Shown here in pieces: positions 8,081 to 15,911 of a stretch of 64,000 bases of DNA. The position numbers and the translations under genes were made by a program. The stretch spans positions 1-64,000 of the forward strand of contig SVTK01000009.1 of NCBI GenBank assembly GCA_015063805.1, in the 5' to 3' direction. Every line of letters starts with the position of its first letter. Position 1 is the stretch's first letter. This DNA is from Oscillospiraceae bacterium (GTDB lineage Bacteria; Bacillota; Clostridia; Oscillospirales; CAG-272). A model generated the notes under the pieces. The model was not told where the DNA came from. It made no database searches and saw only the letters and a list, made by a program, of their open reading frames with translations.

Positions 8081-8506
8081 TTAAATCAAAATTCCGTCGC
8101 AGTGATCCACCTCGTGCTGGATAATCTGCGCCGTCCAGCCGGTGTAGGTTTTGATGCGCACCTGCATCTCGGTGGTCTGATACCGCACCTTGATGCTCTT
8201 GTACCGTTTGCAGGGGCGCGGCCCGCCAAGCAAGGACAGGCACCCCTCCTCGGCATCATAAGCGCCGTCCTTCTTGATGATCTCGGGATTGAGCATCACC
8301 GTGTATGTGGGGACCCGCCCGCTTTCATCCAAAAAAGCAATGATGCGCTTCTTTACGCCGATCATATTCGCCGCCATGCCCACACAGCTGCCCTTGTGCG
8401 CCAGCAGGGTGTCAAGCAAATCCTGTGCGATGGGCAGATCATCTTCTCCCGCGATCTCCGCCTTCCCGGCCAGGAAGATCGGATCATGCATCAGTTCTTT
8501 CACCAT
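8081..8506 (-). CDS. Peptide deformylase-like protein
   Basis: The 141-residue product has the three deformylase motifs: a variant motif 1 [10 protein letters not shown] (normally GxGLAAxQ), motif 2 EGCLS with the metal-binding cysteine, and motif 3 QHEVDH with the two metal-binding histidines and catalytic glutamate. Peptide deformylase removes the formyl group from nascent proteins. The motif 1 glutamine, part of the oxyanion hole, is replaced by asparagine, as seen in short deformylase-like proteins of Clostridia, so it may be an accessory enzyme. It overlaps the preceding GNAT gene by 23 nt. Confidence 0.82.
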   Translation of the reverse strand: MVKELMHDPIFLAGKAEIAGEDDLPIAQDLLDTLLAHKGSCVGMAANMIGVKKRIIAFLDESGRVPTYTVMLNPEIIKKDGAYDAEEGCLSLLGGPRPCKRYKSIKVRYQTTEMQVRIKTYTGWTAQIIQHEVDHCDGILI

Positions 8507-9041
8507 TTTCTCTTACCTTCTCCCACGTTTCTCTTGTCATGAGCATCACGTGCCCTGTGCGGATCTCGTTCATCTGCTTGACCTCGATTCCCGGGGTGGT
8601 GTGGTGATAAACAAATCCCAGCTTTTCCTGCACACGGCGGCTCTTGATGTTGCCGTCATAATGGCCGCACCAGATGCGGCGCATCCCGAGATCCTCGAAG
8701 GCGTGGCGAAGCAGCTCCCGGGATGCCTCGGGGATCAACCCCTGCCCCCAAAAGGGACGGCCGATCCAATAGCCAAGCTCGTACTCGTCCTCCTGCTCCG
8801 CCAGGTCATTGCGGTGCAGGCCGATACTGCCGATGGGGCCCCCGTCCGCTTTTCGGCAAACGGCATAGGTTTCGGGGGCGGACAGCACGGTGCGGATAAT
8901 CTCGCGGCTGTTCTCTGCGCTCGTGTGGGGCAGCCAGCCTGCCGGCGGACCCACCTGGGGATCCCGGGCGTATGTGTATAAATTTTCTGCGTCATCCTCC
9001 CGCCACGGGCGAAGGATGAGACGAGGGGTTTGTAACATCAT
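8484..9041 (-). CDS. GNAT acetyltransferase, RimJ/RimL type
   Basis: Residues 1-20 ([20 protein letters not shown]) are the classic start of RimJ/RimL-type N-acetyltransferases. [20 protein letters not shown] carries the acetyl-CoA pyrophosphate loop, and [14 protein letters not shown] is the conserved C-terminal motif B. These enzymes acetylate protein N-termini or small amines. The start overlaps the end of the SDR gene (ATGA), so translation is coupled. Its position next to a deformylase-like gene is suggestive of N-terminal protein processing, but that is inference. Confidence 0.86.
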   Translation of the reverse strand: MMLQTPRLILRPWREDDAENLYTYARDPQVGPPAGWLPHTSAENSREIIRTVLSAPETYAVCRKADGGPIGSIGLHRNDLAEQEDEYELGYWIGRPFWGQGLIPEASRELLRHAFEDLGMRRIWCGHYDGNIKSRRVQEKLGFVYHHTTPGIEVKQMNEIRTGHVMLMTRETWEKVRENGERTDA

Positions 9042-9856
9042 TTTGTTTCACCCAATTCATCTGTTTTCAACACCTGCCCAATTTCCCAAAGCTGCATTCC
9101 CTTCGGCAGGGCATTAAGCATCAGCAGCAGGGGATTGCGGTTGATGCTGTAGGCAAAGCGCGGCTTGCGTCGGTTCAGGATGCGGATCACTTTTTCCGCG
9201 ATCCGGGTCGGCTCGACACTTCTCGCCTCCACCCGATCCACGATTCGCTTGAAGCGATCGGCGTTGCAGGGGTAAAGGGCGGTCTTTTGGCAAAACCGAT
9301 CCAGCGCATCGGTGGAAACACCGAGCATTCCCGTGGTCACGGCTCCCGCCCGGAGAACGCTGACCTCGATCCCCTTCAGCTGCAGCTCCATCCGCAGGGA
9401 ATAGGCATACTTGTCCAGTGCGCTCTTGGTCACGGCGTAGATCCCCGTGAACGGCAGCGGATCCAGCGGCGCCAGCTCGCTGGTGGTCATCAAAATGCGC
9501 GCCCCCGGCTTCAGCAGAGGCAGGAATATCTTATTCACCAGAAACGCGCCGCCGAGATTGATCCGAAAGATCTTCTCAAATTCCGCGCTGTCCATTTCCA
9601 CTAAGGAGTCCAGCATATAGATCCCCGCGAAATGGATCACCGCGAACAACGCATCGGTCTGCTCGCTGATCTGCCGGAAGGCGTTTTCCACGCTGGTTTC
9701 ATCGGTGATATCCGCTTCAATGGGCAGGATGTCCGCCTCCGCCGCACCCACGGCTCTGTCCAGGGCAAACACGCGGAAGCCCTTGTCCCGCATTGCCCTC
9801 GCCGTAGCTCTGCCCATGCCGCCGTAGGCACCTGTGATGAGAATGGAGGGCTTCAT
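9038..9856 (-). CDS. Short-chain dehydrogenase/reductase (SDR)
   Basis: A 272-residue classical [16 protein letters not shown] is the nucleotide-binding TGxxxGxG loop, [10 protein letters not shown] replaces the usual NNAG strand, and [15 protein letters not shown] carries the catalytic Tyr and Lys. Family members oxidise or reduce alcohols, sugars or lipids with NAD(P). The C-terminal extension ([20 protein letters not shown]) resembles SDRs acting on membrane or retinol-like substrates. It overlaps both neighbours by 4 nt inside a seven-gene operon. Substrate unknown. Confidence 0.86.
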   Translation of the reverse strand: MKPSILITGAYGGMGRATARAMRDKGFRVFALDRAVGAAEADILPIEADITDETSVENAFRQISEQTDALFAVIHFAGIYMLDSLVEMDSAEFEKIFRINLGGAFLVNKIFLPLLKPGARILMTTSELAPLDPLPFTGIYAVTKSALDKYAYSLRMELQLKGIEVSVLRAGAVTTGMLGVSTDALDRFCQKTALYPCNADRFKRIVDRVEARSVEPTRIAEKVIRILNRRKPRFAYSINRNPLLLMLNALPKGMQLWEIGQVLKTDELGETK

Positions 9857-10239
9857 TTGCCCGTCCGTCCTTTGCAGTAAGCGGCAATGGCGGCTGAGGC
9901 ATACGCCGCCGTGCCGTCGCCGTATTGGTCAATGTTCTGCCGGAATCGCTCGTCGGCGATGTACATTTGACCAAGGCCGGCCAGGATCTCATGGGTACAG
10001 GTATAATAGTGCTCGGTGATGTGCGCCTGCAGCTTGGCGGCAAGTGCCTGCGCTTCGGCAGAGTCGGCGGAGGCCCCGACGGACCGACACGCGGCAAACT
10101 CGGCGAAAATGGCCATGAGGCCTTCGTTGATCTCCGCCCATTTCTCTTTGGTATAATGCTTGGTTTTTTCGGTATGCTGACGGTAGGCGTCGGTATCACC
10201 CCAACGCACCCGGGCTTCGTTTTCGTACTTGCTATTCAT
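9853..10239 (-). CDS. Stand-alone TipAS antibiotic-recognition domain protein
   Basis: The 128 residues match the TipAS domain, normally the C-terminal ligand-binding half of MerR-type regulators such as TipA. The typical core is visible: KEKWAEINEGLMAIFAEFAA, then LQAHITEHYYTCTHEILAGL and GQMYIADERFRQNIDQYGDG. No MerR DNA-binding domain precedes it; the upstream gene ends 9 nt before. TipAS domains bind thiopeptide-type molecules covalently, so a free one could act as a sequestering resistance protein. That role is inferred from the family, not proven here. Confidence 0.82.
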   Translation of the reverse strand: MNSKYENEARVRWGDTDAYRQHTEKTKHYTKEKWAEINEGLMAIFAEFAACRSVGASADSAEAQALAAKLQAHITEHYYTCTHEILAGLGQMYIADERFRQNIDQYGDGTAAYASAAIAAYCKGRTGK

Positions 10240-10248
10240 GTATACCTC

Positions 10249-11103
10249 TCATTTCCTGATCGGCAAAAGCATTCTTGTCTGCCGTTTGTATTCTGCGAAA
10301 CCGGCCTTGCGGGACTGCCTGCCGTCTGCCATGGGAATGCTCACCGCAAAAAACAGAACTGTATTGGCAAGTGCACCGGTCAAAAGCCACCAGGCATTGG
10401 GCGCTGCCGAAACCACCGACAGCCCAACACCCCACCACATCAGAATCTCCCCGAGATAATTCGGATGACGCGAGTATTTCCAAAGCCCCGCACGATTAAA
10501 TGTGCCAGTGCGATTCCGGCGGAATTGATGCATTTCGATATCAGCAATTCCCTGCATCACCGCGGCTCCAAAGGACATACAAAGAAACAGAACGCTTGCG
10601 AGATTTGCCGGAAGCCCAGCGCGAATGGCATACACTGCCGGCAAAATACATCCGTATACCACCAGAGTTGGCACCATATGGATGCCCACAAAATTAATTA
10701 CGGGATAGAATACCCCTGTCTTTTCCTTGAGCATGGTGTACCGCCAATCCTGGTGATTGAGGCCGCCGAAGGTGTACGCCCAGTTAGCGGTCAAACGAAT
10801 CGCCCAAAAGGCCACTACCGCAATGAGCAGCGTCCCAAGGAAAGTAAGTTCCTTCCCCAGCGCAAAGGCGGCCAGGATCACCGGCGGCTGAACGCTCCAA
10901 TAGGGATCGTAAATCGAGGCATTACGGAAGATCACACTGAAGACAAAGGTCAGAACGGTCGCCGCCGTATCTGCAATCAGCAGGGCGAGCCACCACTCCA
11001 GGGACAGCACACTGTAAACACCAATGCCCACTGCGGCAGCCAGGATGTAGACGAGGGTTACGGCAGCAAAGCTGGCGGCACGGCTATTTTTGAGTTTGTT
11101 CAT
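10249..11103 (-). CDS. DUF1295 / steroid 5-alpha-reductase-like membrane protein
   Basis: The start is the ATG at 11103, which overlaps the stop of the NUDIX gene (ATGA) and follows GGGGAAA. The 284-residue product has six or more membrane helices. SIYDPYWSVQPP near residue 65 and the C-terminal GLWKYSRHPNYLGEILMWWG segment are the hallmarks of the DUF1295 branch of the isoprenylcysteine methyltransferase/5-alpha-reductase superfamily. The likely role is an NADPH-dependent lipid or steroid reductase in the membrane; the substrate is unknown. Confidence 0.85.
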   Translation of the reverse strand: MNKLKNSRAASFAAVTLVYILAAAVGIGVYSVLSLEWWLALLIADTAATVLTFVFSVIFRNASIYDPYWSVQPPVILAAFALGKELTFLGTLLIAVVAFWAIRLTANWAYTFGGLNHQDWRYTMLKEKTGVFYPVINFVGIHMVPTLVVYGCILPAVYAIRAGLPANLASVLFLCMSFGAAVMQGIADIEMHQFRRNRTGTFNRAGLWKYSRHPNYLGEILMWWGVGLSVVSAAPNAWWLLTGALANTVLFFAVSIPMADGRQSRKAGFAEYKRQTRMLLPIRK

Positions 11104-11495
11104 ACAGATTTCCCCTGCCTTTCCATAATCTTTTGCAGAATTTCCACGTCCGCGGGGCAGAAGTCGTAGTCCGGGATGTCGCCCGGCGTGATCCAACGGA
11201 TATCATTGTGCTCCAGCTTTTGCGGCTCTCCTTCGGCGATGGCGGCATGGAACAGGGTCAGATGTACCGTCAGGTCGGGGTATTCGTGAGTAACCTCCAT
11301 GAACACGTCCCCCACCGACAGTTCAACCGCCAGCTCTTCCCTGCACTCGCGGACGAGGGCCGCCGCTTTGGTCTCCCCCGGCTCCACCTTACCGCCCACA
11401 AATTCCCACAGAAGGCCGCGGGCCTTGTGGGCGGGGCGCTGGCAGATCAAAAATTTCCCGCCCTGCCAAATGAGGGCGGCAACCACTTCGGTCAT
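11100..11495 (-). CDS. mutT: NUDIX hydrolase, MutT type
   Basis: The start is taken at the ATG at 11495, preceded by AGGTG at 7 nt, rather than an upstream ATG at 11522. Residues 35-57 form the NUDIX box (GGKVEPGETKAAALVRECRE then EL), which binds Mg2+ and nucleoside diphosphate. The 131-residue length and start TEVVAALIWQGGKFLICQRP fit 8-oxo-dGTP diphosphatases, which clean the nucleotide pool of oxidised dGTP. It heads the operon whose promoter is at 11540-11568. The precise substrate cannot be read from sequence. Confidence 0.83.
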   Translation of the reverse strand: MTEVVAALIWQGGKFLICQRPAHKARGLLWEFVGGKVEPGETKAAALVRECREELAVELSVGDVFMEVTHEYPDLTVHLTLFHAAIAEGEPQKLEHNDIRWITPGDIPDYDFCPADVEILQKIMERQGKSV

Positions 11496-11539
11496 ATGCT
11501 TCACCTGTCTTCCCGGGGTCATCCCCCGTCATTGCTTTC

Positions 11540-11568
11540 ATTATATCACAGAATCGGTCGCTTTCCAA
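11540..11568 (-). promoter_or_regulatory. Promoter of the NUDIX-to-aldo/keto-reductase operon
   Basis: Complement: -35 TTGGAA (11563-11568), 17-nt spacer, -10 TATAAT (11540-11545). It is divergent from the promoter at 11601. Confidence 0.8.
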
Positions 11569-11600
11569 CCGTTTTGGACAGAAATTCCGCGGGAATTCTA

Positions 11601-11629
11601 TTGTTTTGTGGAAGAAATTCTGCTATAAT
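11601..11629 (+). promoter_or_regulatory. Promoter of the YdcF-type gene
   Basis: -35 TTGTTT (11601-11606), 17-nt spacer, -10 TATAAT (11624-11629). Confidence 0.75.
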
Positions 11630-11682
11630 AGAGCAAGAACCGTCCGTCAACTCCGCCGCCCTACAGATCATAAAAACGAAAC

Positions 11683-12483
11683 ATGAAAAACATTCCCAAA
11701 ACCGATCAAACCTTCTCCCGCATCTACCGCATATTCGGTGCCTTTACCCTGATCTGTTTCGCCTCGTATTTGCTGAAGCTGATCATTTCCCCAGAGGGCA
11801 CCTTCCCCCTCGTGATCACCCTGGCCGTGATCTGCGGCGTAGCCCTTCCCTATGCCTTCCGCCGTCCCCTCCGCGCCCGCCTGGGCAGGCTCTATCTTTG
11901 GGCAAAAATCGCCATGTCCTGCGCCATGGTGTTTTACGCCGTGACCTTTGTCCTGCTTGTGGGATACATCCACCTCTCCCCCAGTGCACAGCCGGGCACA
12001 CAGCCGGACGGTACCGAAAATGTGTACATCGTGTTCGGAGCAAAGGTAAAGGCCGAGGGACCGGCCAAAACCCTGGCCTCCCGCCTGGAGGTGGCCGTGG
12101 ATGTGATGCTCGCGGACAGCGGTGCTCTGTGCATCGTCAGCGGGGGACAGGGCCCCGACGAGCCCTTCACCGAGGCCTCCTGTATGCGGGACTACATGGT
12201 GGAGCGCGGCATCTCCCCCGAGCGCATCATCCTGGAGGAGAGGGCATCCAACACCAAAGAAAACATCCTGTACTCTACGGCCTTGATTGACCAGCTTGGG
12301 CTGACTGACCGACAAATTGTCTGCATCTCTTCCGAAACGCACATCCCGCGGATTCGGCTGATGTGCGCCCGCACCGACGTGGATGCCCTGTACATCAAGG
12401 CGGAAACGCCCATGAAGGTCTTCCTGTTCACTACGTGGGTGAGGGAGTATCTTTCCTACGCCAAAATGCTCCTCGGTATCTGA
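11683..12483 (+). CDS. YdcF-family (DUF218) membrane protein
   Basis: Three predicted membrane helices lie in residues 18-105, followed by a DUF218 domain (NVYIVFGAKVKAEGPAKTLA, then IVSGGQGPDEPFTEA, then LEERASNTKENILYS). These conserved acidic and Asn motifs are shared by YdcF, SanA and ElyC, proteins linked to envelope polysaccharide or lipid-carrier metabolism. The predicted DUF218 domain lies at the C-terminal, extracytoplasmic side. The ribosome-binding site is poor (AAAACGAAAC before the ATG). The gene stands alone between its promoter and the second GNAT promoter. Confidence 0.82.
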   Translation: MKNIPKTDQTFSRIYRIFGAFTLICFASYLLKLIISPEGTFPLVITLAVICGVALPYAFRRPLRARLGRLYLWAKIAMSCAMVFYAVTFVLLVGYIHLSPSAQPGTQPDGTENVYIVFGAKVKAEGPAKTLASRLEVAVDVMLADSGALCIVSGGQGPDEPFTEASCMRDYMVERGISPERIILEERASNTKENILYSTALIDQLGLTDRQIVCISSETHIPRIRLMCARTDVDALYIKAETPMKVFLFTTWVREYLSYAKMLLGI

Positions 12484-12495
12484 CGAAAGTATACC

Positions 12496-12524
12496 TTGCA
12501 AAATCCCCTCACCTGTGCTATACT
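12496..12524 (+). promoter_or_regulatory. Promoter of GNAT copy 2
   Basis: -35 TTGCAA (12496-12501), 17-nt spacer, -10 TATACT (12519-12524); identical in hexamers and spacing to 442-470. Confidence 0.8.
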
Positions 12525-12555
12525 GTATTCACGGGATTATCCCGAATTCATTTTT

Positions 12556-12676
12556 GGAGAATGCTGTTTGAAAAAGAATTACACCCGGGAGATTGTTCGG
12601 TAAGCAAGAGGCTTATCAATCCATCTCCGCACGCCTCTTGCACATTGCGGTCATCAATTACAATGAGGTACAAAAC
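12556..12676 (+). promoter_or_regulatory. Structured 5' leader with short leader ORF and stem-loop (copy 2)
   Basis: GGAG (12556-12559), 8 nt, then TTG (12568) opens the 11-codon frame LKKNYTREIVR, which stops at TAA 12601-12603. A perfect 9-bp stem begins at the next base: GCAAGAGGC (12604-12612) with GCCTCTTGC (12633-12641) and a 20-nt loop containing AATCCATCTCCGCA. A 39-codon frame from the ATG at 12561 to the TGA at 12678-12680 overlaps the GNAT start. The layout matches 504-624. Confidence 0.5.
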
Positions 12677-13333
12677 ATGAACAATGACTACACCATCCGT
12701 CTCGAGACGAAAAATGACTACCGTGAAGTGGAGACCCTGACCCGCGAAGCCTTTTGGAATGTCTACAAGCCCGGTGCGGACGAGCACTACTTCGTCCACA
12801 TGATGCGGAATCACCCCGATTTTATTCCCGAGCTGGCCTTTGTGCTGGAGATCGGCGGCAGAATCGTCGGCAGCATCATGTACACCAAAGCGTGGCTGGA
12901 GAATGCACGGGGTGAGCGGAAGGAGATCCTCTCCTTCGGTCCCCTCTGCGTTGCCCCAGAATACCAGCGGCAGAAGCTCGGCAAAGTTCTCATCGAGCAT
13001 TCCTTTGCCGCGGCACGGAAAATGGGCTACGACGTGAATATCAACTTCGGCAATCCCGGCAACTATGTCAGCCGCGGCTTTGTCAGCTGCAAAAAGAAGA
13101 ACGTCAGCTTCATCGCCGAGGGCAACTTCCCCACAGCCCTTTTGGTGTGCGAACTGATCCCGGGGGCGCTTGACGGCGGAAAGTGGATGTACATCCCCTC
13201 CACCGCCGCCGACTGCTGTGAGGACACCGCCGCCGTGGAAGCTTTTGACGCCGCCTTCCCGCCCAAGGAAAAAGCCTGGGCACCCAGCCAGGAGGAGTTC
13301 TATATCTACAGCCATTCCTCGGTGGTGCGCTAA
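12677..13333 (+). CDS. GNAT-family N-acetyltransferase, copy 2
   Basis: This 218-residue protein is close to identical in layout and very similar in sequence to the product of 625-1281; the acetyl-CoA loop QRQKLGK, the segment NINFGNPGNYVSRGFVSCKK and the C-terminus EEFYIYSHSSVVR are the same. Its codons are GC-richer, like its neighbours. Start ATG 12677 follows AATGAGG. Replacements cluster in residues 58-75 (EIGGRIVGSIMYTKAW against EKDGKVIGNIMFTKAW), which hints at slow divergence rather than recent copying. A strong bidirectional terminator follows. Confidence 0.86.
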   Translation: MNNDYTIRLETKNDYREVETLTREAFWNVYKPGADEHYFVHMMRNHPDFIPELAFVLEIGGRIVGSIMYTKAWLENARGERKEILSFGPLCVAPEYQRQKLGKVLIEHSFAAARKMGYDVNINFGNPGNYVSRGFVSCKKKNVSFIAEGNFPTALLVCELIPGALDGGKWMYIPSTAADCCEDTAAVEAFDAAFPPKEKAWAPSQEEFYIYSHSSVVR

Positions 13334-13334
13334 C

Positions 13335-13378
13335 AAAAAACATCTCCCATGAACGCAGGTTCATGGGAGATGTTTTTT
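13335..13378. terminator. Bidirectional terminator
   Basis: A 20-bp near-perfect stem (AAAAAACATCTCCCATGAAC with its complement, loop GCAG) flanked by A6 and T6. It ends the GNAT gene on + and the CrtO-like gene on -. Confidence 0.85.
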
Positions 13379-13388
13379 GCTTGGACAG

Positions 13389-13958
13389 TCAGATCACTTT
13401 TTCTGCATTTCTGCGCATTCGCCGGAGCATTTTCTTTAACTTCGGCGTGTTGTACCGCAGTGCCAGAGTGGGCAAAATATTCAAAAACAGATTTACCGCC
13501 GCAACCGGGAGAGCTATGGAAAATGCGCACACCCCCGGCAAAAACACCATGGGCAGAAACCCAATGGGATAGGAGAGGCGGTGGGTAAGAACCCCCTTGT
13601 TGCACTCAATGATGAACTTTTCGATGTATTCGGGGCTGTCGGGCTGCACCAGCTTCTTTTTGCTGAATCCCCCCAGTCCCCCAAGCTCCCAAACTTTATC
13701 CTTCCAGTTCCGCACCTTCAGTTTCTTGTAAAGCTTCTCTTCTGCCGGGGATACGTGATACAGGGGATTGTCCACACCGAACCATCTGTCCGGCATTTTG
13801 TTGATGAGGATAGCAATCAGCCCGTCAAGGGCAAACTGCGCTGCCGTGCACAGCACAACAGCGATGATCACATTGTACCAGGCGGCGGTATGCAGCACCA
13901 AGTTGACCGCGGAGATGAGCAACATCGCCGCACCGATTACCGACAAATATAATTTCAT
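13389..13958 (-). CDS. CrtO-like membrane acyltransferase family protein
   Basis: The 189-residue product has N-terminal helices (residues 4-50), then LKVRNWKDKVWELGGLGG and EKFIIECNKGVLTHRLS, and ends with NILPTLALRYNTPKLKKMLR. This order and these motifs resemble staphylococcal CrtO, the glycosyl-4,4'-diaponeurosporenoate acyltransferase that esterifies the sugar of staphyloxanthin. No carotenoid genes are in the window, so another glycolipid is the likelier substrate. It overlaps the PlsC-type gene by 4 nt and ends the glycosyltransferase cassette. Confidence 0.72.
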   Translation of the reverse strand: MKLYLSVIGAAMLLISAVNLVLHTAAWYNVIIAVVLCTAAQFALDGLIAILINKMPDRWFGVDNPLYHVSPAEEKLYKKLKVRNWKDKVWELGGLGGFSKKKLVQPDSPEYIEKFIIECNKGVLTHRLSYPIGFLPMVFLPGVCAFSIALPVAAVNLFLNILPTLALRYNTPKLKKMLRRMRRNAEKVI

Positions 13959-14785
13959 TCTTCACCGTACACCAGAGGCTTTTGATAGAATTCCTCGTAG
14001 GTCTTCACCCAAGCCTCGTAATTTTTCTCTTTCATCTCTTTCTTCGCACGGAGATAGGGAACGCCCTCCCCGGGATAAATGGCGGGCAGGATGTGCAGGG
14101 TGTATTCCTGCACCCAAAAACCGTCGCCGTCGGGCACGTCGCTGTCCTCCATGGTAATGAAGATCGGAACAACCGGCACTCCATTGCGGGCGGCAAGGGA
14201 AAAGGTGCCGTCCTGCATCGGGCGGGGCTTTCGGTAATTCCACCACATCCCCTGCTCGGGGTAAATCAGGATGGTCTCGCCCCGGCGCAGCAGCTCGGCA
14301 AAGGCCCGCATAAACTTCACCATGGTCGCCTTCTGGCTGGAGAGCGGCAGGGTGTTGCAATGCCGCATGAACAGGCCGAAGGGCTTGGGGGGATTGGTAT
14401 AGTTGCCCTCGCGGATGACCTTGTAGAGCATCTTCCCCTCCATGTAATCCCGAAGGGCCACCCACACCGCATAATTGTCCCCCACGCTGAAATGGTTGCA
14501 GGTGACGATCCTGCCCCCCTTCACCGCAGTGAAGTTTTCTATGCCCCGCACTTCCTTGATGATCAGCTGGCGTTGGGCGATCATTTTGTCAAAAAAGCGG
14601 GCACCGAAGAGGTTGGCGATTTTATTTTTGATTTTGTTGGACAGCTTCTCGTTGAGATAATCGATCTGATCCGGCATGAGGGGATAGGTTTCGGGGTCAT
14701 CCTCCACGTCAAGATGCCACAGTTCTTGCCGTTCAAGCTCGGCAATTCGCCTGAGCAGCTCCAGCTTATGCGCCGACTTTTCCAT
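13955..14785 (-). CDS. PlsC-type 1-acyl-glycerol-3-phosphate acyltransferase family protein
   Basis: Start ATG 14785 follows AAGGGGGG at 8 nt and overlaps the glycosyltransferase gene by 20 nt; a longer frame to 14836 has no ribosome-binding site. The acyltransferase motif 1 is VTCNHFSVGDN (NHxxxxD) near residue 95, the mid motif is PLSSQKATM, and LIYPEQGMWW replaces the usual EGTR motif. Such enzymes move acyl groups from acyl-ACP or acyl-CoA onto lysophospholipids or related glycolipids at the membrane. With a GT8 enzyme upstream and a CrtO-like gene downstream, glycolipid acylation is a reasonable inference. Confidence 0.82.
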   Translation of the reverse strand: MEKSAHKLELLRRIAELERQELWHLDVEDDPETYPLMPDQIDYLNEKLSNKIKNKIANLFGARFFDKMIAQRQLIIKEVRGIENFTAVKGGRIVTCNHFSVGDNYAVWVALRDYMEGKMLYKVIREGNYTNPPKPFGLFMRHCNTLPLSSQKATMVKFMRAFAELLRRGETILIYPEQGMWWNYRKPRPMQDGTFSLAARNGVPVVPIFITMEDSDVPDGDGFWVQEYTLHILPAIYPGEGVPYLRAKKEMKEKNYEAWVKTYEEFYQKPLVYGEE

Positions 14786-15716
14786 ACCGTCTGCCCCCCT
14801 TGATCTTTTTGGAAAATGTGTAATCCGATTCCGCAATCACCATGGCGTGCTCAAGAATTTCTTTGGCAGCAGCTTCCTTCTTTGCCCTTTCCTCAGCACC
14901 GAACGCCGCTTTGTTATCTAAGATCTGCGGGTAAAAGGGAGACTTCTCCGCATAATGCCAGAAGAACTCGCCGTCGATCACATCGTCATACTGCCAGGGC
15001 TTTTTGTAAAGGGCGTAATGTACGATGTTCTTTTCCCCCTCGCAGACCAGGGGCATGGGCTCCTTATTCCAGCCGTTGGGCAGAGTGAAAATTTTCCCGC
15101 GGCAGAGATAATTCAGATACGCCTGGTCGGGATCCAGCAGGTCAAAATCGTACTGCGTGATCAGCTCAACAAATTTCTCTTCGATGCGGTTCCGTCTGAA
15201 CTCCCGCAGATTGATGACCAGCACCCCTGCGTTCACATATTCGTCGGGATCCACACCCAGTGCGGCATCGGCATAGTGTCTGAACGCAGGGGTGCTCCGC
15301 ACAAACTGCTCCGGGGCCGCAGCCAGGATATTCGCCCCCATGGGCACATGATAAAGCCGGGACACATCCCCCAGCACAACCAGGTCACAGTCGAGATATA
15401 CGATCCGCTCATACTCCGGGAAGAGGGAGGCAATGAAGAGCCGGTAATAGGTCACGATGGAGAAATGATACACATTTTTGAAGTGGGACTTAACCTTCTC
15501 CAGGTTCTTGGAAATATCAATAAAATCAATAACAAAGCCGTCGCACTCGTTTTGTTTGACCTTGGTCATGTTCTCGGGACAGAGCCCGGTATTCAGCACA
15601 ATGATCCGATAGCGGTAATCGCGGGATGCGTTGTCAATCAGAGATGCAATGGCCACATCAAGGTAAGGAATGTAGTTGTCATCGGCAGAAAAAAAGATCG
15701 GGATTTCTTTGCTCAT
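14766..15716 (-). CDS. Family 8 glycosyltransferase
   Basis: Start ATG 15716 follows AAAGGAG. The 316-residue product begins KEIPIFFSADDNYIPYLDVA, typical of GT8 (LgtC/galactosyltransferase-like) enzymes. RIVYLDCDLVVLGDVS holds the DxD motif that binds Mn2+ and the UDP-sugar, and DLLDPDQAYLNYLCRGK and HYALYKKPW complete the family pattern. These are retaining, soluble or membrane-associated transferases using UDP-galactose or UDP-glucose. It heads a three-gene operon with two acyltransferase-like genes; the acceptor is unknown. Confidence 0.88.
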   Translation of the reverse strand: MSKEIPIFFSADDNYIPYLDVAIASLIDNASRDYRYRIIVLNTGLCPENMTKVKQNECDGFVIDFIDISKNLEKVKSHFKNVYHFSIVTYYRLFIASLFPEYERIVYLDCDLVVLGDVSRLYHVPMGANILAAAPEQFVRSTPAFRHYADAALGVDPDEYVNAGVLVINLREFRRNRIEEKFVELITQYDFDLLDPDQAYLNYLCRGKIFTLPNGWNKEPMPLVCEGEKNIVHYALYKKPWQYDDVIDGEFFWHYAEKSPFYPQILDNKAAFGAEERAKKEAAAKEILEHAMVIAESDYTFSKKIKGGRRYGKVGA

Positions 15717-15757
15717 TGTTTTGCTCCTTTGGGATTGGTTTACGATCATCGATCCTT

Positions 15758-15786
15758 ATTATACCTTTTCCATGAAAATGCGTAAA
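15758..15786 (-). promoter_or_regulatory. Promoter of the GT8 cassette
   Basis: Complement: -35 TTTACG (15781-15786), 17-nt spacer, -10 TATAAT (15758-15763). Confidence 0.65.
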
Positions 15787-15870
15787 CCTAAAGATCCGGG
15801 AGAGCGGTCTACTTTTGAGATTCCGTGTCGTAGAGTGAGGCTTTTTCGACTCTCCGATTCGGAGAATCAC

Positions 15871-15909
15871 GAAAAAAGCACTGTTTTCCAAGAAAACAGT
15901 GCTTTTTTC
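15871..15909. terminator. Bidirectional terminator after the XRE membrane regulator
   Basis: GAAAAAAGCACTGTTTT pairs with AAAACAGTGCTTTTTTC around CCAAG; it directly follows the stop codon of the minus-strand gene. Confidence 0.85.
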
Positions 15910-15911
15910 CT

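Noticed and set aside
10229-11169. Plus-strand open frames between 9.9 and 11.2 kb
   Set aside because: They are antisense to an operon of overlapping genes with recognisable families.
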